Source: Verrucomicrobiota bacterium (GTDB taxonomy: Bacteria; Verrucomicrobiota; Verrucomicrobiia; Limisphaerales; JAKPVM01). From it: a stretch of DNA of 37,647 nucleotides. The DNA lies in NCBI GenBank assembly GCA_029572555.1, contig JAKPVM010000004.1, positions 1-37,647 of the forward strand, given 5' to 3'. The notes beneath the pieces were generated by a model, which ran no database searches, was not told the DNA's origin, and saw only the letters and a program-made list of their open reading frames with translations. Of the stretch, positions 1 to 8,544 are shown one piece after another; position 1 is the first letter of the stretch; every line of letters begins with the position of its first letter. Made by a program: the position numbers and the translations under genes.

Positions 1-624
1 AGCTACTATTAATGTAACATGTTCTTCCTGGTTTATCTGACCTAATAAATCCGCAAGGGCAAGTGCAGAGGTTTGGTCAAGGGCGCCGGTCGGTTCATCT
101 GCAAGCAAGATTTTCGGATTATTTATCAAAGCACGAACAACAGCAACTCGTTGACGTTCACCCCCGGAAAGTTCATAAGGTTTATGATGAATCCTTTTTT
201 CAAGGCCAACCCATTGGAGCAATTTTATTGCCCGTTCATTGCTTTTTTGAGTGTAATCCTTATCTTTTAAAGCGATAGTTGGTAGTAATACATTTTCAAG
301 CGCGGTGCATTGTGGCAGTAAGTGATGAAATTGGAATACAAATCCGATTTTTCTATTTCTGATTTTTGCAAGTTCAATTTCATCAAGATTATTTAAATCT
401 TCACCATCAAGCAAAATTCGTCCTGAATCAGGTTTATCAAGTGTTCCAATAAGATTTAACAATGTGCTTTTTCCTGATCCTGACGGTCCAATAATTCCGA
501 CGGATTCACAATTACCTATTGTTAAATTAATTCCTCTTAAAACTTCAAGAGGTGGTGCTTTTAAGGAAACAATATAGGACTTGAACACGTTCTCTAAAAC
601 CAATATTGGTTTTGAATTTTGCAT
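1..624 (-). CDS. LolD/MacB-type ABC transporter ATP-binding protein (3' end outside window)
   Basis: Translated by hand from an ATG at 624 on the minus strand; 208 codons stay open to the window edge, so the C-terminus is missing. It is an ABC ATPase: Walker A GPSGSGKS near residue 43, Q-loop in FVFQFHHL, signature LSGGE, and Walker B ILLADEP followed by TGALD. The spacing and the FQFHHLLP and GERQRVAVVRAL stretches are typical of the LolD/MacB/FtsE group, which powers lipoprotein release from the inner membrane or substrate extrusion. It lies 96 bp downstream of the PIN-TRAM gene on the same strand. A LolC/E- or MacB-like permease would be expected just beyond the window edge; that is an inference. 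The ABC assignment is certain; the exact subfamily is less so. Confidence 0.88.
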   Translation of the reverse strand, partial: MQNSKPILVLENVFKSYIVSLKAPPLEVLRGINLTIGNCESVGIIGPSGSGKSTLLNLIGTLDKPDSGRILLDGEDLNNLDEIELAKIRNRKIGFVFQFHHLLPQCTALENVLLPTIALKDKDYTQKSNERAIKLLQWVGLEKRIHHKPYELSGGERQRVAVVRALINNPKILLADEPTGALDQTSALALADLLGQINQEEHVTLIVA

Positions 625-720
625 AAATCTTTTTTGCCATAAAATTACCACATATTAAAGGTTTTAAACCAATATTTTTTAATTAGCCTTTTTGGATATA
701 AATATTAGTGAAAATAAAAT

Positions 721-1743
721 TTAAGATATATTGTAGGGTCTATTTTCAATAACATCTGCGAAAATTATTACTCCTGCGCCGGTTTGGACTACCTTTTGAA
801 TTTCTGTTTTTACAGTGTTACCAATGTAATCTTGACCGTTGTTCACAACTACCATTGTCCCATCTTCAAGATAAGCAATTCCTTGACCTGATTTCTCTCC
901 TTTACGGACAATTTTTAATTTCATTACATCGCCCGGCAAAATCACCGGTTTCAAAAACCTGATTACATCGTTTAAATTTATACAGGCAACAGATTGTAGC
1001 TTTGCGAGTTCGTGAAGGTTATAGTCTGTTGTAAAAATCTTTGCATTAAGATTTTTCGCAAGGCGAATTAATTTAGTATCAACACTTTTTTCTTCTGGGT
1101 AGTCTCCTTCGTGGATTTTTACATCAATGTTTTTATTATTTCTTATCCTGTTCAAGATTTCAATACCGCGTCTGCCTCGTTCGCTCTTCAAGGTATTTGG
1201 AGAATCCGCTAAACCTTGCAATTCTTTAATAATAAAACGCGGTAAAATAACGATTCCTTCAATAAAATTTGCCTCGATTAAATCGGCGATTCTCCCATCA
1301 ATTATTGCGCTTGTATCAAATATAATATGGATATCAGGCTTATTTTGAGAAACAAACCTGACATACGGTATGATTAGTGAAAAATCTTCCTTATTACTTC
1401 GCATAGCAAGCACCATCCCTAAATAACCAAAGCCGAGAAACAATCCGAGTCGTATTACCCACATTACTGCCTTTTCTTCAACATAAGCAAATAATCCGGA
1501 GCTATCTATTAACCATGCGATAAACATACCTAAAAAGAGACCGAATGTTGCTGCTGAAAATGCCCTTAATGAAAGTCCTTTGACCATTTCGTCAATGGCA
1601 ATCATAAGACCGCCGAAACCGAAGCCTAATAAAAGTCCTTGCCACCCTGCGTGAATTAATCCGAGCTCAGCAGATTGGCTAACAGCGTAGCCGGCAAGTG
1701 AGCATAATGCTAAAAAAAAGATTCTGATTACCCACATTGACAT
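721..1743 (-). CDS. Membrane-anchored PIN-TRAM domain protein (YacL-like)
   Basis: A protein of 340 residues. The N-terminal ~115 residues form about four hydrophobic segments. A PIN nuclease-like domain follows, starting at FDTSAIIDGRI with Asp143 as the first acidic metal ligand and continuing through IKELQGLADS and SVDTKLIRLA to FTTDYNLHELA. The C-terminal ~60 residues (GQGIAYLEDGTMVVVNNG and following) look like a TRAM RNA-binding domain. This four-TM plus PIN plus TRAM architecture is that of the YacL family, a conserved family whose role is poorly defined and presumed to involve RNA. It starts 3 bp after the stop of the upstream MCE gene, with an AGGAG-like sequence about 12 nt before the ATG, so it is probably cotranscribed with the lipid-transport genes. 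Confidence 0.9.
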   Translation of the reverse strand: MSMWVIRIFFLALCSLAGYAVSQSAELGLIHAGWQGLLLGFGFGGLMIAIDEMVKGLSLRAFSAATFGLFLGMFIAWLIDSSGLFAYVEEKAVMWVIRLGLFLGFGYLGMVLAMRSNKEDFSLIIPYVRFVSQNKPDIHIIFDTSAIIDGRIADLIEANFIEGIVILPRFIIKELQGLADSPNTLKSERGRRGIEILNRIRNNKNIDVKIHEGDYPEEKSVDTKLIRLAKNLNAKIFTTDYNLHELAKLQSVACINLNDVIRFLKPVILPGDVMKLKIVRKGEKSGQGIAYLEDGTMVVVNNGQDYIGNTVKTEIQKVVQTGAGVIIFADVIENRPYNIS

Positions 1744-1746
1744 AGT

Positions 1747-2793
1747 TTAAAAATTTCTCCTTGGTATTGGTGTGACAGGAGCGGATGGAGTTTTGAGCTG
1801 AGTCGGTGGCTGGTTTGTCTTTGGATATTTTGGTTTCCATAACATCCACCATAACCCAAATCTGTTCAGGTTGCTGCTTGCCATTGTCAGATTTGCAGTC
1901 AAACTATCCATATTTTTCAAGATCCCATCCACATTTTCTTTTAATTCTGCATCCTTCAACAATGCGGATGCAATTCCTTTTCCACTTTGCAGTTGCCCGA
2001 GCAGATTTGTAAATTCGCCCGAAGCAATAGCCGTATTTCTTAATGCAAGTGTGATATTTTTTTCGTTTGTTGACAAGGTATTATTGACAGACTCAACAAG
2101 ACCGTTGAGTTCGCCGATAAAAACAACAAGATTCGTTGATATATGTGTAAGGTTACTAATAATTAGTGTCACCGGTACAGTATTCGTTTGAAGCAGAGAT
2201 TCTATTTCGTGTACTGTTTGAACAGTAGATTCTGAAACACCACTTAAGTTTGCCAGAGAATGCGAAATATTAGAGAAATTTTGGTCTGTTAATAGTTTAA
2301 CGTCAATCCGTTCTATAAGACTATTTGCTTTTGTTACTGTATCTTCTACCCGCTTTATAAACAGGGCTGCTGCCCGAGCTGTTTCTTGAAGATTAAATGG
2401 TTCTTGACATTCAATTATTTCCCCTGAAACCAAAAATGGTCCCTGGTTAGTTGCATAGATGGCAATATATTGGTCTCCAAGAAAGCCGGACTGTTCAATT
2501 ACAAACCGAGAATTCTTTCTTATCTTGTATTGTCCTAAAATTTTTAATTTCAACAAGACGCTGAAATTATCCTCTGTCAATTGAATATCTTCCACATAAC
2601 CAACTGGTACGCCGGACATTAGAACGCTTGCGCGAGATTTAATTCCGCCCACGTTTGAAGTCTTGAGAAAAATTTCATAAGTTGGTTTAACAAATAGAGT
2701 CCCTTTGCTAAAACTTACCATTAGAACTGCGGCAAGTATTAGCCCTATTAAAACAAAAATGCCAACTTTATATTCCAATCTTTCTTTACTCAT
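1747..2793 (-). CDS. MCE/MlaD family lipid-transport protein, second copy
   Basis: A single N-terminal membrane helix (about residues 10-30) is followed by one MCE domain (about 38-115: YEIFLKTSNVGGIKSRASVLMSGVPVGYV, given here as the span 39-67). A long helical, Asn/Ser/Thr-rich region of about 200 residues comes next, then a Pro-rich tail (TNQPPTQLKTPSAPVTPIP). MlaD-type proteins form periplasmic rings that carry phospholipid between inner and outer membrane. The start overlaps the 3' end of the ATPase gene by 4 bp (ATGA type), indicating translational coupling. With the MCE gene at 4375-5316 it gives two MCE subunits for one permease/ATPase pair; a mixed ring or two alternative rings are both possible. 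Confidence 0.9.
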   Translation of the reverse strand: MSKERLEYKVGIFVLIGLILAAVLMVSFSKGTLFVKPTYEIFLKTSNVGGIKSRASVLMSGVPVGYVEDIQLTEDNFSVLLKLKILGQYKIRKNSRFVIEQSGFLGDQYIAIYATNQGPFLVSGEIIECQEPFNLQETARAAALFIKRVEDTVTKANSLIERIDVKLLTDQNFSNISHSLANLSGVSESTVQTVHEIESLLQTNTVPVTLIISNLTHISTNLVVFIGELNGLVESVNNTLSTNEKNITLALRNTAIASGEFTNLLGQLQSGKGIASALLKDAELKENVDGILKNMDSLTANLTMASSNLNRFGLWWMLWKPKYPKTNQPPTQLKTPSAPVTPIPRRNF

Positions 2794-3539
2794 AGGAAAA
2801 AAACCTCTTTTGGATCTGATTCGCCGTTTACAAACTGTTTAACAATTGGGTCTTTAGATTCAAAAATTTCTTCCGGTGTACCCGTGGCATAAATTTTGCC
2901 TTTATGCATCATAAAAATCCTTTTACTCACTCTACGAACGCTTCGCATATCGTGGGTAACCACAACTGTTGTAACATTGAGTCTTTCGCATATACGTAAT
3001 ATTAGCTTGTCAATACTATCAGATACAACAGGGTCTAAACCAGTAGTTGGTTCATCATAAAGAATAATCTCGGGTTGATACACAATTGCCCGAGCAAGCC
3101 CGACTCGTTTGCGCATACCGCCGGAAAGTTCCGAAGGCATTTTTAATTCAATGCCCGGCATCTCTACCATTTCAAGGGCTTCAGCAACTTTTTGCTTTGT
3201 TTCATCTTCACTCAACCGTTTCTCTCGACGTAAAGGAAACGAGATATTCTCAAAAACATTCATTGAATCAAACAATGCCGCGCTTTGAAATAACATCCCG
3301 AATTTTTTTCTAACTTTAATTAATTCCCGTTCATTTAATCTGGTAATATCCTGTCCATCAATTATTACCTTGCCGCTATCCGGAGGCATTAAACCAATAA
3401 TAGTCTTTAATAAAACGCTTTTACCGCAGCCGCTTCGCCCTATAATAGCAACAGATTCGCCCTTTTCAATCTTCAAACTTATTCCATCCAGCACCCGTTG
3501 GCGTCCAAAACCTTTTACTATGTCTTTTGTTTCAATCAT
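2790..3539 (-). CDS. mlaF: MlaF-type ABC transporter ATPase for lipid transport
   Basis: A protein of 249 residues, the usual MlaF length. Visible motifs are Walker A GRSGCGKS (34-41), Q-loop Gln85 in GMLFQSAALFDSM, signature LSGGM (138-142) with MRKRVGLARAI, Walker B EIILYDEP (157-164) and the following TTGLDP, and the H-loop VVVTHDM. The FQSAALFDS and LSGGMRKRV variants are characteristic of MCE-associated ATPases (MlaF, TGD3, Mkl). It would energise the MlaE permease encoded directly upstream, from which it is separated by 2 bp, and it overlaps the downstream MCE gene by 4 bp. Confidence 0.94.
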   Translation of the reverse strand: MIETKDIVKGFGRQRVLDGISLKIEKGESVAIIGRSGCGKSVLLKTIIGLMPPDSGKVIIDGQDITRLNERELIKVRKKFGMLFQSAALFDSMNVFENISFPLRREKRLSEDETKQKVAEALEMVEMPGIELKMPSELSGGMRKRVGLARAIVYQPEIILYDEPTTGLDPVVSDSIDKLILRICERLNVTTVVVTHDMRSVRRVSKRIFMMHKGKIYATGTPEEIFESKDPIVKQFVNGESDPKEVFFL

Positions 3540-3541
3540 TA

Positions 3542-4327
3542 TCAGGCAAGCAGTTTGTTTAACACCAGAGTTAAAAAGAAATTACTAATCAATATCGTAA
3601 TTGATGCAAATACAACGGCTTCTGTTGTTGCCTTTCCAACACCTTGGGCACCTTGACTACAATTCATTCCTTTGTAACAACCGATTAACGAGACCACTGC
3701 ACCAAATATAAATGCCTTTATAATCCCGGTGAGCACGTCAACTGTGCTGGTATATTTTGCCATATTATGCCAGGAATATGCAGGATCAATTCCCATAAGA
3801 TAGACACCTACAACAAAGCCGGCTAAAATACCAAAGGCAATTGCTTCCGCAGTTAATAATGGCAATGCTACAGTTGTAGCAATAATTCTTGGAACAACAA
3901 GGTAATCAATCGGATGCGTAGCCAGTGTTCGTAATGCGTCAATCTGTTCGGTTACACGCATTGTTCCCAATTCAGCCGCCATAGCCGCTCCTACTCTGCC
4001 TGCTACCATCAAACCACTCAATACAGGTCCCAGTTCGGCGCACATTGAAACGCTTACCACTGCAAGGGTAGCCGTATCCATCTTTACTTTATGAAATTGA
4101 AAAAATGTTTGCGCACATAGAACCATTCCTGTAAATGCTCCGGTTATTAGAACAACCGACTGGGATTTAACGCCAATAAAATAAATATGATTAATTAATT
4201 CCCGCCAAACAAAGTTTTTGTGTAATAAAGAACGAATAGACTCCAACGTCATCAAGGCTATACCACCCAGACCACGCAGGCTTTCGCCTATAATTTCTTT
4301 TGTTCGCTCGACTATTCCAGTAGCCAT
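3542..4327 (-). CDS. mlaE: MlaE-type permease of the MCE lipid transporter
   Basis: The reading frame is open from a TTG at 4360, but the ATG at 4327 (start MATGIVERTKEIIG) is preferred because it fits the family N-terminus; neither start has a clear Shine-Dalgarno sequence. The protein of about 261 residues has five or so hydrophobic segments. It contains the permease signature region GPVLSGLMVAGRVGAAMAAE, followed by ELGTMRVTEQIDALRTL, which is diagnostic of MlaE/TGD1/YrbE. It forms the inner-membrane channel for phospholipid moved by the MCE proteins. Genes for an MCE protein (upstream, 47 bp away) and MlaF (downstream, 2 bp) complete the complex. Confidence 0.94.
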   Translation of the reverse strand: MATGIVERTKEIIGESLRGLGGIALMTLESIRSLLHKNFVWRELINHIYFIGVKSQSVVLITGAFTGMVLCAQTFFQFHKVKMDTATLAVVSVSMCAELGPVLSGLMVAGRVGAAMAAELGTMRVTEQIDALRTLATHPIDYLVVPRIIATTVALPLLTAEAIAFGILAGFVVGVYLMGIDPAYSWHNMAKYTSTVDVLTGIIKAFIFGAVVSLIGCYKGMNCSQGAQGVGKATTEAVVFASITILISNFFLTLVLNKLLA

Positions 4328-4374
4328 AACAATATTTTTAATTTGCTGACATTCAACCAAATGTTGCTATACAG

Positions 4375-5316
4375 TTATTCTTTCATTGCGTCAATCAATC
4401 CACGAGAATTTAAATTACTGCTAAATTTATTAAGTGTGTCAACTTTTGTAGCAAGTCTTGATATCTTTTTTTTAAGTTCTTCCGGGTCAATACCTTTCGC
4501 TACTTCACCGATTCTATCCTTTTTCTCTGAACGGATAAGAGTTTTTCCAGACTGAATATTTGTTTCTATCTCATCTACATACAATTTTGAATTATCTATG
4601 AACAAGTCAATTCTGTTTGTTAAATGCGAATAGTCCAAAAAAAGTTTATTCCAATCTGTAATAACCTTTTCACTATTTAAATCAATTTGGTCTGCGTAAG
4701 GCTTGTTGGTGTCAATTAATCGCTTAATCTCACGAAAAGTAGAAGATGCACTAATAATAGATTGTTTAAAATTCTTTGCTACCTTTTCACCTGTATTGAA
4801 AGTATCAGTATTAAACACCCGTTGTGAACGTTTAAGAACATTTTCTATGTTTTCACCTGTTTCAGTAATTTTTTTTGCCATTCCTTTTGTCAACCGCGCA
4901 GTATTTAAAAAATCAATAACTTCTGTGCATTCAACAATATCTCCATCTTGAAGAAATACTCCGACAGAGTTCGTCGGATAAATTGCCACATATTGTTCCC
5001 CTAAAATACCGCGCTGTTCAATGGTGAATAGGGAGTTTTTTCTAACCTTATACTGTTCTATAATCCTGAATTTAACCATTGCGCTGCGTAAATCCGGTTC
5101 AAGGTTTATACTTTGTACATTACCAACCTGAAATCCGCTCATTAATACGCTCGCACCCGGTCTAAGTTCCCCTACATACCCCGTTCTCATTGAAATTTCA
5201 TAATATGAACGAAACAATGTCGGTAATTTAGTAAATAAAAATAGCAGGTAGGCAATTAGCAATACCCCAAACATCAAAAAAAGACATACTTTTCTGGTTA
5301 TGTTAGGACCAGTCAT
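4375..5316 (-). CDS. MCE/MlaD family lipid-transport protein, first copy
   Basis: A protein of 313 residues with an N-terminal membrane helix (about 10-30) and one MCE domain beginning at YEISMRTGYVGELRPG, with SVLMSGFQVGNVQSI and the conserved GILGEQYVAIYPTN. The C-terminal half is a long predicted helical/coiled region rich in Lys, Asn and Thr. It is the first gene of the minus-strand run mce, mlaE, mlaF, mce, PIN-TRAM. The two MCE proteins share the layout and the GxLG(D/E)QYxAIY motif but differ in tail: this one lacks the Pro-rich end. The 92-bp gap to the divergent sialidase-like gene presumably holds both promoters. Confidence 0.9.
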   Translation of the reverse strand: MTGPNITRKVCLFLMFGVLLIAYLLFLFTKLPTLFRSYYEISMRTGYVGELRPGASVLMSGFQVGNVQSINLEPDLRSAMVKFRIIEQYKVRKNSLFTIEQRGILGEQYVAIYPTNSVGVFLQDGDIVECTEVIDFLNTARLTKGMAKKITETGENIENVLKRSQRVFNTDTFNTGEKVAKNFKQSIISASSTFREIKRLIDTNKPYADQIDLNSEKVITDWNKLFLDYSHLTNRIDLFIDNSKLYVDEIETNIQSGKTLIRSEKKDRIGEVAKGIDPEELKKKISRLATKVDTLNKFSSNLNSRGLIDAMKE

Positions 5317-5408
5317 CTCTATTATGATAATATCTTTCCAATTGTAGTTTCAAGATTTATAACAATTCGCCTTGTTTTAACAATATACACCATTAAAATT
5401 AATTATCT

Positions 5409-6536
5409 ATGAAGCAAATATTGATTATCATTACACTATACTGCTTTGTTCTCTGCCAGAATTCCAGTGCAATTATCAGAATTGACCTAAACGATGAAAA
5501 ATCATTTCAAATTGTCGTTGATCGTGAGCCCGGGCAGTATCTTGGACACCCGAGCACCTGCCTCCTTGAAGATGGAAAGACAATTCTTTGTGTTTACCCA
5601 AAAGGACACGGACGCGGTGCTATCATTTATAAAAAGAGCACTAATGGCGGATTAACATGGAGCGAACGGCTTCCTACACCAAAGTCCTGGGAAACAAGCA
5701 AGGAGACACCGACAATTCATCGTATAATTGATGCCAGAGGGAAAAAACGATTGATATTATGGTCGGGACTTTATCCTGCAAGGTTTTCTATATCCGAAGA
5801 CAATGGAAATAGTTGGAGTGAACTTAAACCTGTTGGTGATTGGGGTGGCATCGTAGTTATGGGAAGCCTCGTTCAATTAAAGTCGCCAGGACATTATCTC
5901 GCCTTGTTTCACGACGACGGTAGATATTTTTCTGCAAAGCCAGTAGTTCAAAAACCGACCGTTATGACGCTATTGAAAACATTTTCAACTGACGGTGGAC
6001 TATCATGGTCAAAACCGGAAGCAATTTTTCAATCAAGTGAAATTCATCTTTGTGAGCCTGGCTCTGTTAGGTCGCCTGATGAAAAAGAAATTGCCGTTCT
6101 TTTGAGAGAAAACACCCGTAGAAAAAATTCGCACATAATTTTTTCTACCGATGAAGGAAAAACTTTTACACCGCCGCAAGAAATTACTTCGGTTTTAACC
6201 GGAGATAGACATACGGCTAAATATGCACCTGATGGTAGATTGTTGGTATCGTTCAGAAAAAAGTCCCCGGCAAAAATTCAGGACGATTATGAAGGCGATT
6301 GGGTAGCATGGGTGGGTAAATATTCGGATTTAAAGAATAACACTCTTGGGCAATATTTAATAAGATTAAAAGATAATCTCCATCAATGGGACTGCGCTTA
6401 TCCCGGGGTTGAAGTCTTGCCTGATGGCACATTTGTTCTTGTTACTTACGGACACTGGGAAAAAGATGAGCCACCTTATATACTTTGTATAAGATTTAAA
6501 CTTGAACAAATAGATGAAAAGGCAAAAAGAAAATAG
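5409..6536 (+). CDS. Secreted BNR-repeat (sialidase-like) protein
   Basis: A protein of 375 residues with a classic signal peptide (residues 1-21, hydrophobic core then NSSA). The mature part is a predicted six-bladed beta-propeller of the sialidase/neuraminidase superfamily. Four Asp-box (BNR) repeats are visible: STNGGLTW (77-84), SEDNGNSW, STDGGLSW and STDEGKTF. The family includes exo-alpha-sialidases (GH33) and many related propellers acting on extracellular sugars. I cannot confirm the full catalytic arginine triad/Tyr-Glu set by eye, so hydrolase activity is an inference. It is divergent from the mla operon and followed 97 bp later by an exported HEAT-repeat protein on the same strand. 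Confidence 0.8.
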   Translation: MKQILIIITLYCFVLCQNSSAIIRIDLNDEKSFQIVVDREPGQYLGHPSTCLLEDGKTILCVYPKGHGRGAIIYKKSTNGGLTWSERLPTPKSWETSKETPTIHRIIDARGKKRLILWSGLYPARFSISEDNGNSWSELKPVGDWGGIVVMGSLVQLKSPGHYLALFHDDGRYFSAKPVVQKPTVMTLLKTFSTDGGLSWSKPEAIFQSSEIHLCEPGSVRSPDEKEIAVLLRENTRRKNSHIIFSTDEGKTFTPPQEITSVLTGDRHTAKYAPDGRLLVSFRKKSPAKIQDDYEGDWVAWVGKYSDLKNNTLGQYLIRLKDNLHQWDCAYPGVEVLPDGTFVLVTYGHWEKDEPPYILCIRFKLEQIDEKAKRK

Positions 6537-6633
6537 TATATTATCAAGAATTTACCAGTTAGCAGTATAAATGAAGTAGTTCGTTAGTAAATTAACCAAA
6601 ATATTTGCCTAACATAAATTGGAAATAAATGTT

Positions 6634-7761
6634 ATGAATCGTAATAAGGTATTAAATATCACCTTTAAAGTAGCCATAATAATGTTGATTATCTATTTGT
6701 GCCAACCTTCTGGTGGATATTCGCAACAAAAAGATTTGAATACTTTGATTAATAATCTCAAAGATGGGGATTGGCATGTCAGAAAGGAGGCAGCAAGGTT
6801 ATTAGGGGAAATAAAAGATCCATGTACAATTGGACCTCTGATTATTGCGCTAAAAGACAAGGATTCGGATGTTCGTTGGTCGGCGGCTGCTGCACTGGTG
6901 AAAATAGGCACGCCCGCAGTTGAACCATTAATTGGTGTACTAAAAGAAAAAGATTGGCATGGACGTGAAGAAGCGGCATGGGCGTTAGGGGAAATAAAAG
7001 ACCCTCGGGCGGTTGAACCATTGGTTGTTGCACTGAAAGGTAATGATTTATATGTTCGATGGGCATCATCTGATGCATTGGCAAAAATAGGTGAACCAGC
7101 GGTTAAACCATTGATTGGTTTATTAAAACATATAAATTCTAATGTCCGATGGTGTGCAACAGAGACATTAGCAAAAATAGGTAAACCAGCAGTTGAACCG
7201 TTGATTGGCGCGTTAAAAGGCTATAGTCGTTATGCCCGTCGATCATCAGCGTGGGCGTTAGGAGAGATAAGAGACCCTCGGGCGATTGAGGCTTTAACCG
7301 ATGCGCTAAATTATAGGGATACCGATGTCCATTATGAAGTATCATCAGCGTTAGAAAAAATAAAGGTTTTTTGTGCGGCTCAACCTTTAATTGAGGCATT
7401 GAAGGATAAAGATCCAGACGTTAGAAAAAGAGCAGTGGTGGAATTAGGAAAGATTAAAAATTTTATTGTAACCAAACCATTGGTTAGTGCATTAAAAGAC
7501 GAAGATCCCGGTGTTCGTGCAATAGCAGCAGAGACATTAGGAAAATTAAAATCTATTGATTCATTTGACTCATTAGTTGAAGCATTAAAGGATGAAGATT
7601 TTACCGTAAGAGAGAAGGCAGCCTTGGCATTGGGAGAACTAAGAAATACTCGTGCCGTTAAAGCCTTGACTTCCACATTAAAGGACGAAAATCCCGATGT
7701 CCGAGATGCATCTGCAAAGGCATTAGAAAAAATCAAACAGAGCAATTTATTGTTGTACTAA
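6634..7761 (+). CDS. Exported HEAT-repeat (PBS-lyase-type) protein
   Basis: The frame is open from a TTG at 6619, but the ATG at 6634 (MNRNKVLNITFK) gives a normal signal peptide or membrane anchor (hydrophobic residues 10-25) and is preferred. The mature protein consists almost wholly of 11 consecutive repeats of 30-31 residues. The approximate consensus is LI.ALKD.D..VR..AA.ALG.I.DP.AVEP, the pattern of PBS-lyase HEAT-like repeats. Such arrays form a curved helical solenoid for protein-protein contacts; no catalytic domain is present. The partner is unknown. The repeats have diverged enough that the DNA is not an exact tandem repeat, although long antisense open frames arise because of it. 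Confidence 0.82.
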   Translation: MNRNKVLNITFKVAIIMLIIYLCQPSGGYSQQKDLNTLINNLKDGDWHVRKEAARLLGEIKDPCTIGPLIIALKDKDSDVRWSAAAALVKIGTPAVEPLIGVLKEKDWHGREEAAWALGEIKDPRAVEPLVVALKGNDLYVRWASSDALAKIGEPAVKPLIGLLKHINSNVRWCATETLAKIGKPAVEPLIGALKGYSRYARRSSAWALGEIRDPRAIEALTDALNYRDTDVHYEVSSALEKIKVFCAAQPLIEALKDKDPDVRKRAVVELGKIKNFIVTKPLVSALKDEDPGVRAIAAETLGKLKSIDSFDSLVEALKDEDFTVREKAALALGELRNTRAVKALTSTLKDENPDVRDASAKALEKIKQSNLLLY

Positions 7762-8106
7762 TGCGGTAAGATTTTAATCTCAGGTATAAGAAAGGTTTTA
7801 AGAAAAGCAACGTGATTATATTATTGTAATCGATAACTGGGTGTCTTGAAAATAGTGAGAATTAAATAGTTTAATTTCGGAAAGATAGAAAAGCAGTCGC
7901 ATAATAATCTTGTTTCTTCTTTGGTAGTAAAATAAAGATTTGTGTTAAATTGTGAAAATTGCAAAGTGGACTTTTTATTAGAAAAAATGATATTCAGGTT
8001 GAATATAACTTATCTCTTTGTTATATATATTGACATTTATTTAATTTAGTTTGATTCTTAATTTATGAGTGCGGAATAGTTACGCAGTAAACTTATTTAA
8101 CTTACT
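7762..8106. other. Intergenic stretch without recognised gene
   Basis: About 345 bases of A+T-rich sequence between two plus-strand genes. I see no open frame of useful length, no tRNA and no strong inverted repeat. A TTGACA hexamer at 8030-8035 could be the -35 element for the zinc-ribbon gene, but no good -10 hexamer stands 16-18 bp downstream. The length suggests this is where transcription restarts after the HEAT-repeat gene. Confidence 0.5.
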
Positions 8107-8523
8107 ATGCATATTGTTACTACTAAATTATATAAGCTTCAAGAAATTGAAATGGGTCCTAATCCGGACTCTAAGGAAAACAAAATATTAATACAACATC
8201 TCAGGACTGAAATTCCTGAACCGATTCTTCGTCATTATGACCGTTTAAGGAATACTGGTAAAACCGGGATCGCGCCTGTTAGAAACCAGTCTTGCACAGG
8301 TTGCCACATGCAACTGCCAGTTGGGACTGTTGCTGAAATTCTGGCTGAAAACGACGTCAAACTTTGCCAACATTGCGCAAGATACCTAATCATTCTAAAA
8401 GAAGATATGGAGATGCATCAGCAAGAATCAATAATGCCTAAACAAGAACCCGAACCTGAACCGGTTAAGCCCGAAAAGGCACTCAAAAAACGTGTCAAGA
8501 AAAAGCCAGTAAAAAAAGGGTAA
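8107..8523 (+). CDS. Short C4 zinc-ribbon protein (COG1579/zf-RING_7 type) lacking the coiled coil
   Basis: A protein of 138 residues. The core YDRLRNTGKTGIAPVRNQS followed by CTGCHMQLP and LCQHCARYL matches the C-terminal zinc ribbon of the COG1579 family, with ligands Cys63, Cys66, Cys87 and Cys90. Members of that family normally have about 150 residues of coiled coil before the ribbon. Here only about 35 residues precede it, and an in-frame stop lies just upstream of the ATG (TAA at 8098-8100), so the short form is what the sequence encodes. The tail carries an EPEPEP stretch and a Lys/Arg-rich end (KKRVKKKPVKKG), suggesting contact with nucleic acid. The function of the family is uncertain; an effect on RNA or DNA metabolism is a guess. 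Confidence 0.75.
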   Translation: MHIVTTKLYKLQEIEMGPNPDSKENKILIQHLRTEIPEPILRHYDRLRNTGKTGIAPVRNQSCTGCHMQLPVGTVAEILAENDVKLCQHCARYLIILKEDMEMHQQESIMPKQEPEPEPVKPEKALKKRVKKKPVKKG

Positions 8524-8544
8524 TCCTGTAAATTCCCGAATATA

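Noticed and set aside
6693-7745. Several open frames on the minus strand within the HEAT-repeat gene
   Set aside because: They arise from the repeated codon pattern of the plus-strand gene; their translations have no family features and lack start context.
8030-8060. TTGACA hexamer as a promoter for the zinc-ribbon gene
   Set aside because: No -10 hexamer with more than three matches occurs at 16-18 bp, so it is not listed as a separate feature.
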